A DNA stretch of 40,589 nt. It comes from DASXUC01 sp036505015. GTDB lineage: Bacteria; Sysuimicrobiota; Sysuimicrobiia; Sysuimicrobiales; Kaftiobacteriaceae. Where the stretch lies: contig DASXUC010000099.1 in the NCBI GenBank assembly GCA_036505015.1, positions 1 through 40,589 on the forward strand, in the 5' to 3' direction. The translations under genes were made by a program, and so were the position numbers. The notes beneath the pieces are model-generated. The model was not told where the DNA came from. It searched no databases and saw nothing but the letters and a program-made list of their open reading frames with translations. This document shows positions 14,488 through 22,868 of this stretch, in pieces. The first letter of the stretch is position 1. Each line of letters opens with the position of its first letter.

Positions 14488-15453
14488 GTGGCATCAGTCA
14501 AACGTGAAGTCACAAAGCCAGAACAGGCGGTCATACGTTGGCTGCTTGATTCGGACCCTTCGATTCGATGGCAGGTCAAGCGTGACCTCACAGGGGAGCC
14601 CCGAGAGGTTGTCGCTGCCGAGCGGTCTCGTGTCGCTGTCGAAGGCTGGGGCGCCCGGTTGCTCAGCCTCCAGGAACCTGATGGGAACTGGGGTGGTGGC
14701 CCATGGGTGTTTCAGAGCTGGGCCTCCACCATGGAAACCCTGATGCTGCTGAGGGAACTGGGGCTGGACCCGGCCAGCCCGCAAGCCCGCAAGGCGATTG
14801 GCTTGGTCCGTGACAAGAGCGACTGGGGGCCGTACCACGGTCATTCGCCCTTCTTCGAGGGCGAGGTTGAACCCTGTATCAACGGCAGGGTCCTCGCCTG
14901 CGGCTCGTACTTCGGCGAGGCAAGCGACCGGCTGGTCGACCGGCTTCTCAGCGAACAGTTACAGGATGGCGGCTGGAACTGCGAAGCTCCACCGAGCACG
15001 CGGTCCTCCTTCAATTCGACCATCTGCGTCCTGGAAGGACTGCTGGAATACGAGAAGGCGAAGGGCGCCACCAGCGCAGTAAAGGATTCTCGCCTCCGAG
15101 GCCAAGAGTATCTGCTGGAACGGAAGCTGTTGAGGTCCCTGTCAACCGGAAAAGTGATCGATCGCGACCGGAAGAGTGATCGCGACTGGAGAGAGTTCTC
15201 GTTTCCAACTCGCTGGCACTACGACGTCCTGTGGGGCTTGGACTACTTGCGGAAAGCCGGGGCCGGTCCCGATGAACGAGCGGCTGAGGCCATCGACCTT
15301 GTGACCGGGAAGCACCAGAACGGACGATGGCCGCTCGATGAACCCCACGCCGGCAAGGTCCACTTCGACATGGAGGGTGGGAGAGGAACGGCGAGCCGCT
15401 GGAACACACTCCGTGCTCTACGTGTGTTGGACTGGTTTTCAGCACAAGGCTGA
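14488..15453 (+). CDS. Squalene-cyclase/prenyltransferase-fold (alpha-alpha toroid) protein
   Basis: A 321-residue protein with QW-like repeats: DGNWGGG near residue 70, DGGWNCE near 158 and NGRWPLD near 280. These mark the alpha/alpha-toroid of squalene-hopene cyclases and protein prenyltransferase beta subunits. It is half the length of a hopene cyclase and I see no DxDD catalytic motif, so cyclase activity is unlikely; it may be a binding or undescribed enzyme variant. GTG 14488 has GAGGAG 7 nt upstream. Codon use is visibly less GC-biased than the neighbours (AGA, AGT and TTC/TTT mixed), and a transposon-like element follows directly, both hinting at horizontal transfer. Confidence 0.75.
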   Translation: MASVKREVTKPEQAVIRWLLDSDPSIRWQVKRDLTGEPREVVAAERSRVAVEGWGARLLSLQEPDGNWGGGPWVFQSWASTMETLMLLRELGLDPASPQARKAIGLVRDKSDWGPYHGHSPFFEGEVEPCINGRVLACGSYFGEASDRLVDRLLSEQLQDGGWNCEAPPSTRSSFNSTICVLEGLLEYEKAKGATSAVKDSRLRGQEYLLERKLLRSLSTGKVIDRDRKSDRDWREFSFPTRWHYDVLWGLDYLRKAGAGPDERAAEAIDLVTGKHQNGRWPLDEPHAGKVHFDMEGGRGTASRWNTLRALRVLDWFSAQG

Positions 15454-15460
15454 CGAGACT

Positions 15461-16062
15461 GGGTAGTGGGTCAGTTTGAACCGCCGCTCGGTTTTCGGCG
15501 AGGCTGGTGGAGGGCCGCTCCGCTCTCTGGGCGGCTCACCCGCCGAGCGTAGCGCTCGGGTTCGCCCTGCCACGATCGGCTGGGCTCACCCGGCCTGCAC
15601 GACGGCCGGGCACGCTGCTCCGGGCCCCCCCGCACTACCGCGCGCTCGATCCTGCGCCGTGCTCCCTGCGTGACGCTGCATGCGGGGCCCCGCCCTGCGC
15701 GACGCGGCCCTCGCGCACGGCGGCGACAGCTCGCCGCCACGTCGCTCCGCGGCCCTCCACCAGCCCACGGGAGGGGACGCGCCGATACTGAGGACAGATC
15801 GGAGGGCCTGGCGGCGGGCGAGTGGGGCGGCCCCCGAGCGAGATTGGCGGGCGGCAACCACCTCGCAGGCCGTGAAGAAAGCGGACCAACGCAGTCGGGC
15901 AGCGGAGACAGCGGAAGAGGTAGTAGTCATCGTGTCGTGCTTGGCAGGCGAGAGTGTGAGGAAGCGTGAGGCCTGCAGTCAATCCGAGCCGCCCGACTCG
16001 GAGCGAGGGGCCGCCCCCGAGACAAACCGCCGCCCCCGGCCATTCAAATTGACCCACCACCC
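15461..16062. mobile_element. 602-bp non-autonomous element with terminal inverted repeats
   Basis: The left end GGGTAGTGGGTCAGTTTGAA (15461-15480) and right end TTCAAATTGACCCACCACCC (16043-16062) are inverted copies matching at 18 of 20 positions. GAGACT occurs immediately outside both ends (15455-15460 and 16063-16068), as expected of a 6-bp (possibly 7-bp) target-site duplication. The interior is very GC-rich, with a perfect CCGAGCG-TAG-CGCTCGG hairpin at 15543-15559, and none of its open frames resembles a transposase. It fits a MITE or an internally deleted insertion sequence. The ends recall IS21-type termini, but I cannot confirm the family. It lies between the toroid gene and the tRNA-Glu promoter. 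Confidence 0.8.
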
Positions 16063-16080
16063 GAGACTGACTGGGTTCCT

Positions 16081-16109
16081 TTGCCCAATGCACATGGGAT
16101 CGCTATAAT
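16081..16109 (+). promoter_or_regulatory. Sigma70 promoter of tRNA-Glu
   Basis: TTGCCC (16081-16086), exactly 17 bp, then TATAAT (16104-16109); the tRNA begins 12 nt after the -10 box. It starts 18 nt outside the right end of the 602-bp element, so insertion left it intact. Confidence 0.85.
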
Positions 16110-16120
16110 TGATTGGCCGC

Positions 16121-16198
16121 GGCCCCATCGTCTAGCCCGGTCTAGGACATGGCCCTCTCAAGGCCAAGACGCGGGTTCGAATCCCGCTGGGGCTACCA
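16121..16198 (+). tRNA. tRNA-Glu (anticodon CTC), CCA encoded
   Basis: Acceptor arms GGCCCCA and TGGGGCT pair (G1-U72 wobble), the anticodon stem TGGCC/GGCCA closes the loop CTCTCAA giving anticodon CTC, the T arm GCGGG-TTCGAAT-CCCGC is canonical, and ACCA is encoded at 16195-16198. It decodes GAG. Confidence 0.96.
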
Positions 16199-16217
16199 GA
16201 AGAGGAGGAGATCAGAG

Positions 16218-16625
16218 ATGGACCCTGTCGTGCACTTTGAAATGCCGTATCAGGACAAGACCCGGATGGCCGACTTCTACGCGAAGGCGTTTGGCTGGCA
16301 GCCCCGTATGCTCGGTCCTGAAATGGGAAGTTACGTGGTTGTCACCACGACCGAATCCGACGAAAGCGGCCCCAAGAAGCCCGGCGCAATCAACGGCGGC
16401 TTTTTCGAGAAGACAAAGGAAACACAATACCCCTCGGTCGTCATTTCGGTGGGCGATATCAGGCAGGCGATGAACCGGGTGGAACAGGCGGGCGGCAAAG
16501 TGCTGGGTGGGCAGACCCCCGGACAGCCCGATGACGTCCCCGGTGTCGGGCTCTACGTCGCAATTGTGGACACCGAGGGCAATAGGGTCGGCATGCTGCA
16601 ACCGGCACCGCGAGGGGCCGGCTAG
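16218..16625 (+). CDS. VOC-family (glyoxalase/bleomycin-resistance fold) protein
   Basis: A 135-residue single-module vicinal-oxygen-chelate protein: VVHFEMPYQDKTRMADFYAKAFGW at the start is cut here to its key elements HFE (metal-ligand region) and FYAKAFGW, and the C-terminal half ends in VDTEGNRVGML, the usual closing strand with a Gly-Asn turn. Members range from glyoxalases and dioxygenases to resistance proteins and orphan binding proteins; function is open. ATG 16218 follows AGAGGAGGAG, a strong Shine-Dalgarno, directly downstream of the tRNA. It overlaps the convergent thioredoxin-like gene by 4 nt. Confidence 0.88.
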   Translation: MDPVVHFEMPYQDKTRMADFYAKAFGWQPRMLGPEMGSYVVVTTTESDESGPKKPGAINGGFFEKTKETQYPSVVISVGDIRQAMNRVEQAGGKVLGGQTPGQPDDVPGVGLYVAIVDTEGNRVGMLQPAPRGAG

Positions 16626-17191
16626 TCTCCATGCAGTTCCCTGAGCCGCGCCGATAGCCGCAGCATCAGCTGGACCCGCTCCACTTCGCGCAGCCAGTCC
16701 GCGACGATCTCGTCCATGTAGTCCTCCCCCGGCGGAATGATCCCGGTCGGACAGGCCGGCCCGAGGCGTTCCGCCGCCATCTTGCGGTACGTGGCCAGCG
16801 TCCGCTCGCCGTAGCGGGCGCACTCGAAGAAGTCCTCGCTCAGGAAGACGACCACAGGGACGCGGTGGCCGTTGTTGATCGCCAGCGCGTCGCGCAGTTC
16901 GGGATTGTCGTCGCGGTCGATGAACCGCAGGTCGATGACGGGCGATTCCTCGGCAATTCGCTGCAGGATCGGACACTCGCGTACGCAGTCACCGCACCAC
17001 GTCCCCGATAGGCAGAGGAGATTCATCTGGCGCGGAAACCCTGCCAGCATTTCGCGTTGGGCTCCGGTGAACTGCACGGTGTCGTACACGCGCTGCCACC
17101 GCGCCCGATGTTCCTCGGTGCCGTACCGCGTGAGGAACTCCAAGTAGGGAAGCGCCTTTTCGTGCTGCTCTCGCCAGTTCACCATGATCAC
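16622..17191 (-). CDS. Thioredoxin-family protein with CGDC active site
   Basis: A 189-residue cytosolic thioredoxin-like protein. The redox motif WCGDCV sits near residue 66, followed by the cis-proline region RVPVVVFLSED near 110. CGDC replaces CGPC; such proteins (thioredoxin_9-like) often pair with low-molecular-weight thiols or peroxide defence, but the partner is unknown here. The C-terminal 50 residues are helical and acidic. The start is GTG 17191 or ATG 17185; no strong Shine-Dalgarno distinguishes them. Confidence 0.85.
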   Translation of the reverse strand: MIMVNWREQHEKALPYLEFLTRYGTEEHRARWQRVYDTVQFTGAQREMLAGFPRQMNLLCLSGTWCGDCVRECPILQRIAEESPVIDLRFIDRDDNPELRDALAINNGHRVPVVVFLSEDFFECARYGERTLATYRKMAAERLGPACPTGIIPPGEDYMDEIVADWLREVERVQLMLRLSARLRELHGD

Positions 17192-17220
17192 TCTAGCCGA
17201 TTCTCAGTGTTCCTTTTCCC

Positions 17221-17244
17221 CTCGTTCCCTCGTTCCCTTGTTCC
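17221..17244. repeat. Tandem octamer repeat, 3 x CTCGTTCC
   Basis: Units CTCGTTCC, CTCGTTCC and CTTGTTCC, ending in CCGTAGT. It lies in the divergent gap between the thioredoxin-like gene and the 90-residue protein; the final CCCGTAGT recurs after the octamer array at 24201-24224. Confidence 0.85.
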
Positions 17245-17263
17245 CGTAGTAAGATGGGGTTTG

Positions 17264-17536
17264 ATGATTTCCGAATCTGAGGCGACCAAGAAGTTGGGAC
17301 AAGCGATCGGCCGCGTGGACGCGCGGCTCGTCCTGGACCGTCCTTCGGTCCGCTATATGGCCGATCCATTTGCCGGGGTGGAATACGGTCTGCGGCTGGG
17401 CAGCGCCGGCGCCCTGCTGTTCATGCCCGAGGCCGATCTGGTGGCGCCCGACTGGGAAAGCCGCCTCTTCAAGCGTCTGGAATCCGCCAAACGCTACCTC
17501 GAAACGTTTCCGCAGGAGCGCCCGGCACGTCGTTGA
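17264..17536 (+). CDS. Hypothetical protein, 90 residues
   Basis: Not recognised. The sequence is soluble and mixed alpha/beta, with a central hydrophobic stretch GSAGALLFMPEADLV and a basic C-terminus. ATG 17264 is preceded by TAAGAT at 17250-17255 (8 nt gap), so it may be leaderless; GGGG at 17256-17259 is an alternative weak ribosome site. The stop TGA at 17534 overlaps the first bases of the next tandem repeat. Confidence 0.55.
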   Translation: MISESEATKKLGQAIGRVDARLVLDRPSVRYMADPFAGVEYGLRLGSAGALLFMPEADLVAPDWESRLFKRLESAKRYLETFPQERPARR

Positions 17537-17633
17537 TCCCGCGATCCCGCGATCCCATTCGACTCGCCCGCAGATGGGCTCGCTCATGGCCTGGAGCGGC
17601 TGTCGAATGGCCTGAGCGAACGAAGTGAGTCGA
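17535..17633. repeat. Octamer array GATCCCGC plus palindromic repeat
   Basis: Three 8-nt units (GATCCCGC, GATCCCGC, GATCCCAT) at 17535-17558 run into an inverted-repeat region: CATTCGAC (17556-17563) with GTCGAATG (17602-17609), and TCGACTC (17559-17565) with GAGTCGA (17627-17633). The part reading CCTGAGCGAACGAAGTGAG resembles dispersed repeats seen in many genomes. The pxpA start codon is inside it. Confidence 0.75.
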
Positions 17634-18410
17634 GCGGCCGCGATCCCGCGAGTCGATCTGAACTGTGACATGGGCGAGGGGTCGGCCGCAGACGCCGACT
17701 TGATGCCCCTGATTACCTCTGCGAGCATCGCCTGCGGGGGGCATGCCGGCGACGAAGGCACGATGCGGCGTACGGTTCAACTCGCGGTTGCGCACGGTGT
17801 TGACGTCGGCGCTCACCCATCCTATCCCGACCGCGCCGGGTTTGGGCGGCGCGCGATCTCGATGACGGCGTCGCAGGTGCGCCGCGAGGCCGAAGCCCAG
17901 ATCCGCGCGCTGCAGTCGGTTGCCGCGGCAGCGGGAACGTCGCTTCAGCACGTTAAACCGCACGGCGCTCTCTACAATCAGGCAGCGTCAGACCGCGAAC
18001 TTGCCGCCGCGATCGGCGAAGCCGTGCTGCAACTCGACCCTTCGTTGATCATGGTTGTCCTCGCCGGATCAACAGAGGTCACGGTGCTGCGTCAGATGGG
18101 GCTGCGGGTGGCCCAGGAGGCCTTCATCGACCGCGCGTACATGCCCGACGGCTCGCTGGTTGCGCGCGAGAATGCTGCCGCCTTGATTGCCGACTGGGAA
18201 CTGGCGGCACACCGCGCCGTCCGCCTGGTCCGCGACCGCTTGCTGACCGCGATCGACGGCACCACACTCGAGATCCACGCCGACACCCTGTGTATCCACA
18301 GCGATACGCCCGGATCGGTGGCACTTGCCCACGCCGTCCGCGCCGCCCTGCTCGAAGCCGGAGTCGTCATCGCCCCGCTGCGGGCCGTTTTGCCGAGGCC
18401 CGTTTCCTGA
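17625..18410 (+). CDS. pxpA: 5-oxoprolinase subunit A (LamB/YcsF family)
   Basis: A 261-residue TIM-barrel-like LamB/YcsF protein: DLNCDMGEG at 11-19, SIACGGHAGD near 34, VGAHPSYPDRAGFGRR near 61, HVKPHGALYN near 108 and HSDTPG near 229. In bacteria PxpA works with PxpB and PxpC to hydrolyse 5-oxoproline to glutamate using ATP; no pxpB or pxpC is visible here, so it is an orphan in this window. GTG 17625 is the only start codon between an in-frame TGA (17613) and the conserved domain, and it falls inside a palindromic repeat, with no Shine-Dalgarno. TGATG overlap couples it to the next gene. Confidence 0.9.
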   Translation: MSRAAAIPRVDLNCDMGEGSAADADLMPLITSASIACGGHAGDEGTMRRTVQLAVAHGVDVGAHPSYPDRAGFGRRAISMTASQVRREAEAQIRALQSVAAAAGTSLQHVKPHGALYNQAASDRELAAAIGEAVLQLDPSLIMVVLAGSTEVTVLRQMGLRVAQEAFIDRAYMPDGSLVARENAAALIADWELAAHRAVRLVRDRLLTAIDGTTLEIHADTLCIHSDTPGSVALAHAVRAALLEAGVVIAPLRAVLPRPVS

Positions 18411-19234
18411 TGCCCGCCTACCTCTCGCGCGCGGCCGGGTTCATCGAGGAGAACGGCGACGACCTGGAGCGGGCGCGGCTCGCCGGTCTGCTCGGTCGGT
18501 TCCCGCCCGAAGCGCGTACCCTGCGCGCGTTGACCGCACGCCAGCACGAAGACGGGGGGTTTCCCTATGGCATGATCCCCGGCCGCCCGTCGTCGGTGAC
18601 GGCGACGGCGCGGGGCCTGCGTTGGATGGAAGATCTGCGTATCCTCTCGTCGGGCAACGGAGGGCGCGCCGCATCGTTTCTGCTCATGGTGCAGCGCCCG
18701 GATGGAGCGTGGGATGAATCTCCCGCGGTGATCAAATTTGACCCGCCGGCATGGATCCGCCCGGGCACGTCGTTCGCCCGCAGATACTGCACCGGCGTTG
18801 CCGCACTCGCGCTGGCCCGTGCGCTGGGGCCGTCCTCGGACCCCGTCGTGCTTGCCGCGGGTTTCCTGCGCAGCCATCCCGACGGCGCGGTCCCCGCGGA
18901 GGAACTGGCCGAGACCGCGGCGATCGTGACTGCGCTGCTGACCATCGCCGAAGGCCGCAGTTCGTCCGTCGCCGCGGATGGGGCGGAGGCGCTGAGCCGC
19001 GTCCCCGCGGACCTGTGGACCCCCGACCGCCTGGCCGCGGCGCTCCATGCGTTTCACACCGCCGGCTTTGGCGCCGACGATCCGATGGTTTCGTGGGCCA
19101 TCCGGCGCCTGCTCGACATCCAGCTCCCCGACGGGGGCTGGCGCAGCGCGCTGGGATCCGACCACGATGCCGAGGTCTCGCTGGACGCGCTGTCCGTCCT
19201 CTTCGCCTTCGGAATCCCATCAGGGAAGCAGTAG
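18410..19234 (+). CDS. Second alpha-alpha toroid (prenyltransferase/squalene-cyclase-like repeat) protein
   Basis: A 274-residue protein with three QW-like turns: DGGFPYG near residue 46, DGAWDES near 98 and DGGWRSA near 241, and a helical repeat between. It lacks the DxDD motif of class II terpene cyclases and the zinc ligands of protein prenyltransferases, so it is probably a degenerate or binding member. ATG 18410 overlaps the pxpA stop (TGATG). The last codons and the stop TAG (19232-19234) fall inside a 7-nt tandem repeat, so the C-terminal residues SGKQ are partly repeat-derived. Confidence 0.72.
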   Translation: MPAYLSRAAGFIEENGDDLERARLAGLLGRFPPEARTLRALTARQHEDGGFPYGMIPGRPSSVTATARGLRWMEDLRILSSGNGGRAASFLLMVQRPDGAWDESPAVIKFDPPAWIRPGTSFARRYCTGVAALALARALGPSSDPVVLAAGFLRSHPDGAVPAEELAETAAIVTALLTIAEGRSSSVAADGAEALSRVPADLWTPDRLAAALHAFHTAGFGADDPMVSWAIRRLLDIQLPDGGWRSALGSDHDAEVSLDALSVLFAFGIPSGKQ

Positions 19235-19253
19235 GCAGCAAGCAGTAGGCAGT
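19226..19253. repeat. Tandem repeat, 2 x 14 nt (4 heptamers of RGCAGYA type)
   Basis: AAGCAGTAGGCAGC then AAGCAGTAGGCAGT; each is two diverged 7-mers. It contains the stop codon of the toroid gene and runs up to the -10-like TAGAGT (19255-19260) before the ABC transporter start. Confidence 0.85.
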
Positions 19254-19266
19254 ATAGAGTACAAAA

Positions 19267-20997
19267 GTGAGCCCACGACTGCGGTCGTACATCATGCGGC
19301 ACCGCCGGGCGTACCTGCTCGGCTTCTTCCTCAGCGTCGTCGCCTCGGTGCTGCTGATGCTCGACCCGCTGATCCTGCGCAAGGCCGTCGATGCGATCAC
19401 CCGGGGCACGGACTCCCGGACCCTGGTCAGCTACGCGCTGATGCTGGTCGGTCTGAACCTCGGCGTGTGGGTCTTGCGCTACTTCTGGCGGCTGAACATC
19501 CTCGGGGCGTCGCGGGAGATCGAGTACGAGATCCGCAACGATTTCTTCGCGCACCTGCAGCGCATGCACCAGGCCTACTTTCAGCACACCCGCACCGGGG
19601 ACCTGATGACCCGGGCGGTCTCCGATCTGAACACGGTGCAGCGGTTCGTCGGCCCGGGGATCATGCACTTCTTCAGCACGATCATCACCGCGGCCACCGC
19701 CGTGGGGTTCATGCTGGCGATCAACGTGCCGCTGACGCTGTACCTGGTGATCATCCTCCCGATGGTGAGCCTCACGTTCATCATCCTCGGCCCGATGATC
19801 CACCGCCGCTATGAGTCCGTGCAGGATCAGTTCAGCACGGTCTCGGCCAAAGCGCAGGAAAACTTCTCCGGCATCCGGGTGGTGAAGGGATTCGCGCAGG
19901 AGCCGTACGAGACCGAGCAGTTCGCGGATCTCAACCGCGAGTACATGCGCCGGAATCTCGCCGTGATCCGCCCGGACGGCGCCCTGTGGCCGTTGATGAT
20001 GTTCTTCCTGGGGCTGGCGTCCGTGGTGCTGTTGTGGCAAGGCGGGGACGCCGTGATTGCGAAGCGGATCACGCTGGGGCAGTTCGTGCAGTTCAACGGC
20101 TACGTGGCGCTGCTGTCCTGGCCGATGGTTGCGCTGGGTTGGGTCGTGAATCTGATGCAGCGCGGCCGCGCCTCGATGAAGCGGCTGGACGAGGTCTTCG
20201 CTCAGCGGCCGCGCATCGCCGACGCGCCCGACGCCCGGCCGGTGCGCGACACCCGCGGGGACATCGAATTCCGCGGCGTGACGTTTGCCTACGATGGGAC
20301 TGCGGTGCTGCACGACGTAAACCTGAAGATTCCCGCCGGCTCCACGCTGGCCATCGTCGGTCCCCTTGGAGCGGGCAAGAGCACGCTGGTGAATCTGATC
20401 CCCCGGCTGTTCGAGGCGACCGACGGCCAGGTGCTGATCGACGGCATCGACGTCCGGCGGCTGCAGCTGGACGATCTACGCCGGCAGGTCGGTTTCGTGC
20501 CCCAGGAAACGTTCCTGTTCTCAGAGACGCTGCGCGAGAATATCGGCTACGGGCTGGAGCAGGTCGACGAGGCGCGGGTCCGCGACGCGTCCGCCGTGGC
20601 GCGCCTGGCCGGCGACGTGGCCGACTTCCCGCACGGCTACGATACGATCGTCGGGGAACGTGGGGTGACCCTGTCGGGCGGGCAGAAGCAGCGCACCGCC
20701 ATCGCCCGGGCCGTCGCGCGCAACCCGCGCATCCTGATCCTCGATGACGCGCTGAGCAGCGTGGACACCAATACCGAAGAGGCAATCCTCAGCCGGCTGC
20801 GGGACGTGATGGCCACGCGCACTTCGATCCTCATTTCCCACCGGGTGAGCACGGTACGGCACGCGGATCAGATCGTGGTGATGTCGGACGGCCGGATTGT
20901 CGAGCGCGGGACCCATGGCGAGCTGCTGGCCCACCAGGGCCTGTACGCCGACCTCTATCGGAAGCAGTTGCTGGAAGAAGAACTGGAAGAAGCATGA
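19267..20997 (+). CDS. ABC exporter half-transporter, degenerate-site subunit
   Basis: A 576-residue type IV ABC exporter half: six transmembrane helices in 1-310, then a nucleotide-binding domain with Walker A GPLGAGKST (about 365), Q-loop VPQETFLF, signature LSGGQKQR (about 468) and Walker B LILDDALSSVD. Asp stands in place of the catalytic Glu after Walker B, as in the degenerate site of heterodimeric exporters such as TM287/288 or BmrCD. GTG 19267 lacks a Shine-Dalgarno; TAGAGT ends 6 nt before it. It overlaps its partner gene by ATGA. Substrate is unknown, often drugs or lipids. Confidence 0.94.
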   Translation: MSPRLRSYIMRHRRAYLLGFFLSVVASVLLMLDPLILRKAVDAITRGTDSRTLVSYALMLVGLNLGVWVLRYFWRLNILGASREIEYEIRNDFFAHLQRMHQAYFQHTRTGDLMTRAVSDLNTVQRFVGPGIMHFFSTIITAATAVGFMLAINVPLTLYLVIILPMVSLTFIILGPMIHRRYESVQDQFSTVSAKAQENFSGIRVVKGFAQEPYETEQFADLNREYMRRNLAVIRPDGALWPLMMFFLGLASVVLLWQGGDAVIAKRITLGQFVQFNGYVALLSWPMVALGWVVNLMQRGRASMKRLDEVFAQRPRIADAPDARPVRDTRGDIEFRGVTFAYDGTAVLHDVNLKIPAGSTLAIVGPLGAGKSTLVNLIPRLFEATDGQVLIDGIDVRRLQLDDLRRQVGFVPQETFLFSETLRENIGYGLEQVDEARVRDASAVARLAGDVADFPHGYDTIVGERGVTLSGGQKQRTAIARAVARNPRILILDDALSSVDTNTEEAILSRLRDVMATRTSILISHRVSTVRHADQIVVMSDGRIVERGTHGELLAHQGLYADLYRKQLLEEELEEA

Positions 20998-22868
20998 GCA
21001 CGCACTTTCAGGAAGACGAAATTCTCGGCAAAGCCTACGATGCGCGGTTGATGCGCCGGCTGCTGACCTACCTGCGTCCCTACCGCCCGGCGGTGGTGAT
21101 CTCCATTGCGTTGTTGCTGGTGGCGGCCGTCGCGGACCTGGCCGGACCGTACTTCGTGAAGGTGGCGATCGACCGCTACGTGAGCGGCGGCGACATGAGT
21201 GGGCTGGCGCGGATTTCCGCGCTGTTCCTGCTCACCCTGATCGCCGGGGCGGGGATTCGCTACGCGCAGAATTACATCACGCAGATCGTCGGACAGAAGG
21301 TGATGTACGACCTGCGGATGCAGATGTTCGCGCACCTGCAGGGTCTATCGGTGTCGTTCTTCTCGCACAATCCGGTCGGACGGCTGATGACGCGCATCAC
21401 CAACGACGTGGACACCCTCTATGAGATGGTGACTTCGGGCGTGGTCACGGTGTTCGGCGACGTGTTCATGCTCGTCGGTATCATCATCGCCATGGTCCTG
21501 CTGGACTGGCGCCTGGCGCTCGTGGTGTTTACCGTACTGCCGGCGCTGGTCGCGATGACGGGGTGGTTCCAGCAGCGGTCGCGCGAGTCGTACCGCGCCG
21601 TGCGCATCCGCATCGCCCGGATCAATGCCTACCTGAACGAGAACATCATGGGCATGCCGATCGCCCAGCTGTTTAACCGGCAGCCGCGCAACTTCGAGAA
21701 ATTCGACGACCTGAACCGCGACCATCTGGATTCCAACCTCACGGCGATCCGCTACTTCGCCCTGTTCTTTCCGTCCGTGGGCTTCATCTCCGCGGTGGGA
21801 ATCGCGCTGCTGATCTGGTACGGGGGCGGGCAGGTCGTCAGGCAGGTTGTCACCCTCGGCGTGCTGGTGGCGGCCATCCAGTACACGGAGCGGTTCTTCC
21901 GGCCGATCCAGGACCTGGCCGAAAAGTACAACATCCTCCAGGCGGCGATGGCCAGTTCGGAGCGTATCTTCCGCGTCCTCGACGAGCCGGTGACGATCCA
22001 GGATCCGCCCGACCCGGTGCCGCTGCCGCGGGTCCGCGGCGAGATCGAGTTCAAAGACGTCTGGTTCGCATATCCCTCGTCCACCGAGGACACGCCGGCC
22101 GCGCCCAAGGCAGAGCGGCGGGTTGCCCGCGATGGGGAGCCGCCGCTGCCGGCGGGCAGCGACGAGTGGGTACTGAAGAGCGTCTCGTTTCACATCGCGG
22201 CGGGCGAGAGCGTAGCATTCGTCGGGCACACCGGCGCGGGCAAGACCTCGATCATCAACCTGCTGATGCGGTTCTACGATCCCCAGCGGGGCCAGGTGCT
22301 GGTCGATGGGATCGACGTGCGCGCGTACGCGCAGCGGGATCTGCGCCGGCACATCGGGCTCGTGCTGCAGGACGTGTTCTTGTTCTCGGGAACGATCGCG
22401 TCAAACATCCGGCTCGGCAACCTGGACATCTCTGACGAGGAAATCCGCCAAGCCGCCGAGTTCGTCAACGCGCACCGTTTCATCGACCGCATGCCCAAGG
22501 GGTTCGCCAGTGACGTCGTGGAGCGCGGCACCACGCTGTCCGCCGGCCAGCGGCAGCTCATCGCGTTTGCCCGGGCCATCTCGCACAATCCGGAGATCCT
22601 GCTGGTGCTCGATGAAGCCACCAGCAGCGTGGACACGGAGACGGAAATCCTCATTCAGGACGCGCTGGGCCGGGTGATGCAGGGGCGGACGTCGATCATC
22701 ATCGCGCACCGGCTGTCCACCATCCAGAACGCGAATCGCATCCTTGTGCTGCACAAGGGCCGCATCGTGGAAGAAGGGACGCACCGCGATCTGCTCGGCC
22801 GCGGCGGGATCTACAGCAAGCTCTATCAGCTGCAGTATCGGGACCAGGAAGTGCGAATATCGCGATGA
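20994..22868 (+). CDS. ABC exporter half-transporter, catalytic subunit
   Basis: A 624-residue partner of the preceding half-transporter: six helices in 1-320, Walker A GHTGAGKTS (about 412), signature LSAGQRQL (about 515) and Walker B LLVLDEATSSVD with the catalytic Glu intact. A 45-residue Pro/Ala/charged insertion (about 363-400) interrupts the first strands of the nucleotide-binding domain, between WFAYPSS and WVLKSVSFHI. The two subunits form one canonical and one degenerate ATP site. The stop overlaps the next small gene by ATGA. Confidence 0.94.
   Translation: MSTHFQEDEILGKAYDARLMRRLLTYLRPYRPAVVISIALLLVAAVADLAGPYFVKVAIDRYVSGGDMSGLARISALFLLTLIAGAGIRYAQNYITQIVGQKVMYDLRMQMFAHLQGLSVSFFSHNPVGRLMTRITNDVDTLYEMVTSGVVTVFGDVFMLVGIIIAMVLLDWRLALVVFTVLPALVAMTGWFQQRSRESYRAVRIRIARINAYLNENIMGMPIAQLFNRQPRNFEKFDDLNRDHLDSNLTAIRYFALFFPSVGFISAVGIALLIWYGGGQVVRQVVTLGVLVAAIQYTERFFRPIQDLAEKYNILQAAMASSERIFRVLDEPVTIQDPPDPVPLPRVRGEIEFKDVWFAYPSSTEDTPAAPKAERRVARDGEPPLPAGSDEWVLKSVSFHIAAGESVAFVGHTGAGKTSIINLLMRFYDPQRGQVLVDGIDVRAYAQRDLRRHIGLVLQDVFLFSGTIASNIRLGNLDISDEEIRQAAEFVNAHRFIDRMPKGFASDVVERGTTLSAGQRQLIAFARAISHNPEILLVLDEATSSVDTETEILIQDALGRVMQGRTSIIIAHRLSTIQNANRILVLHKGRIVEEGTHRDLLGRGGIYSKLYQLQYRDQEVRISR

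Noticed and set aside
15471..16108. Several 90-150 codon open frames within the GC-rich element on both strands
   Set aside because: They overlap in many frames, have extreme Arg/Pro/Ala composition, lack Shine-Dalgarno sites and show no known motif; typical of GC-rich noncoding DNA.
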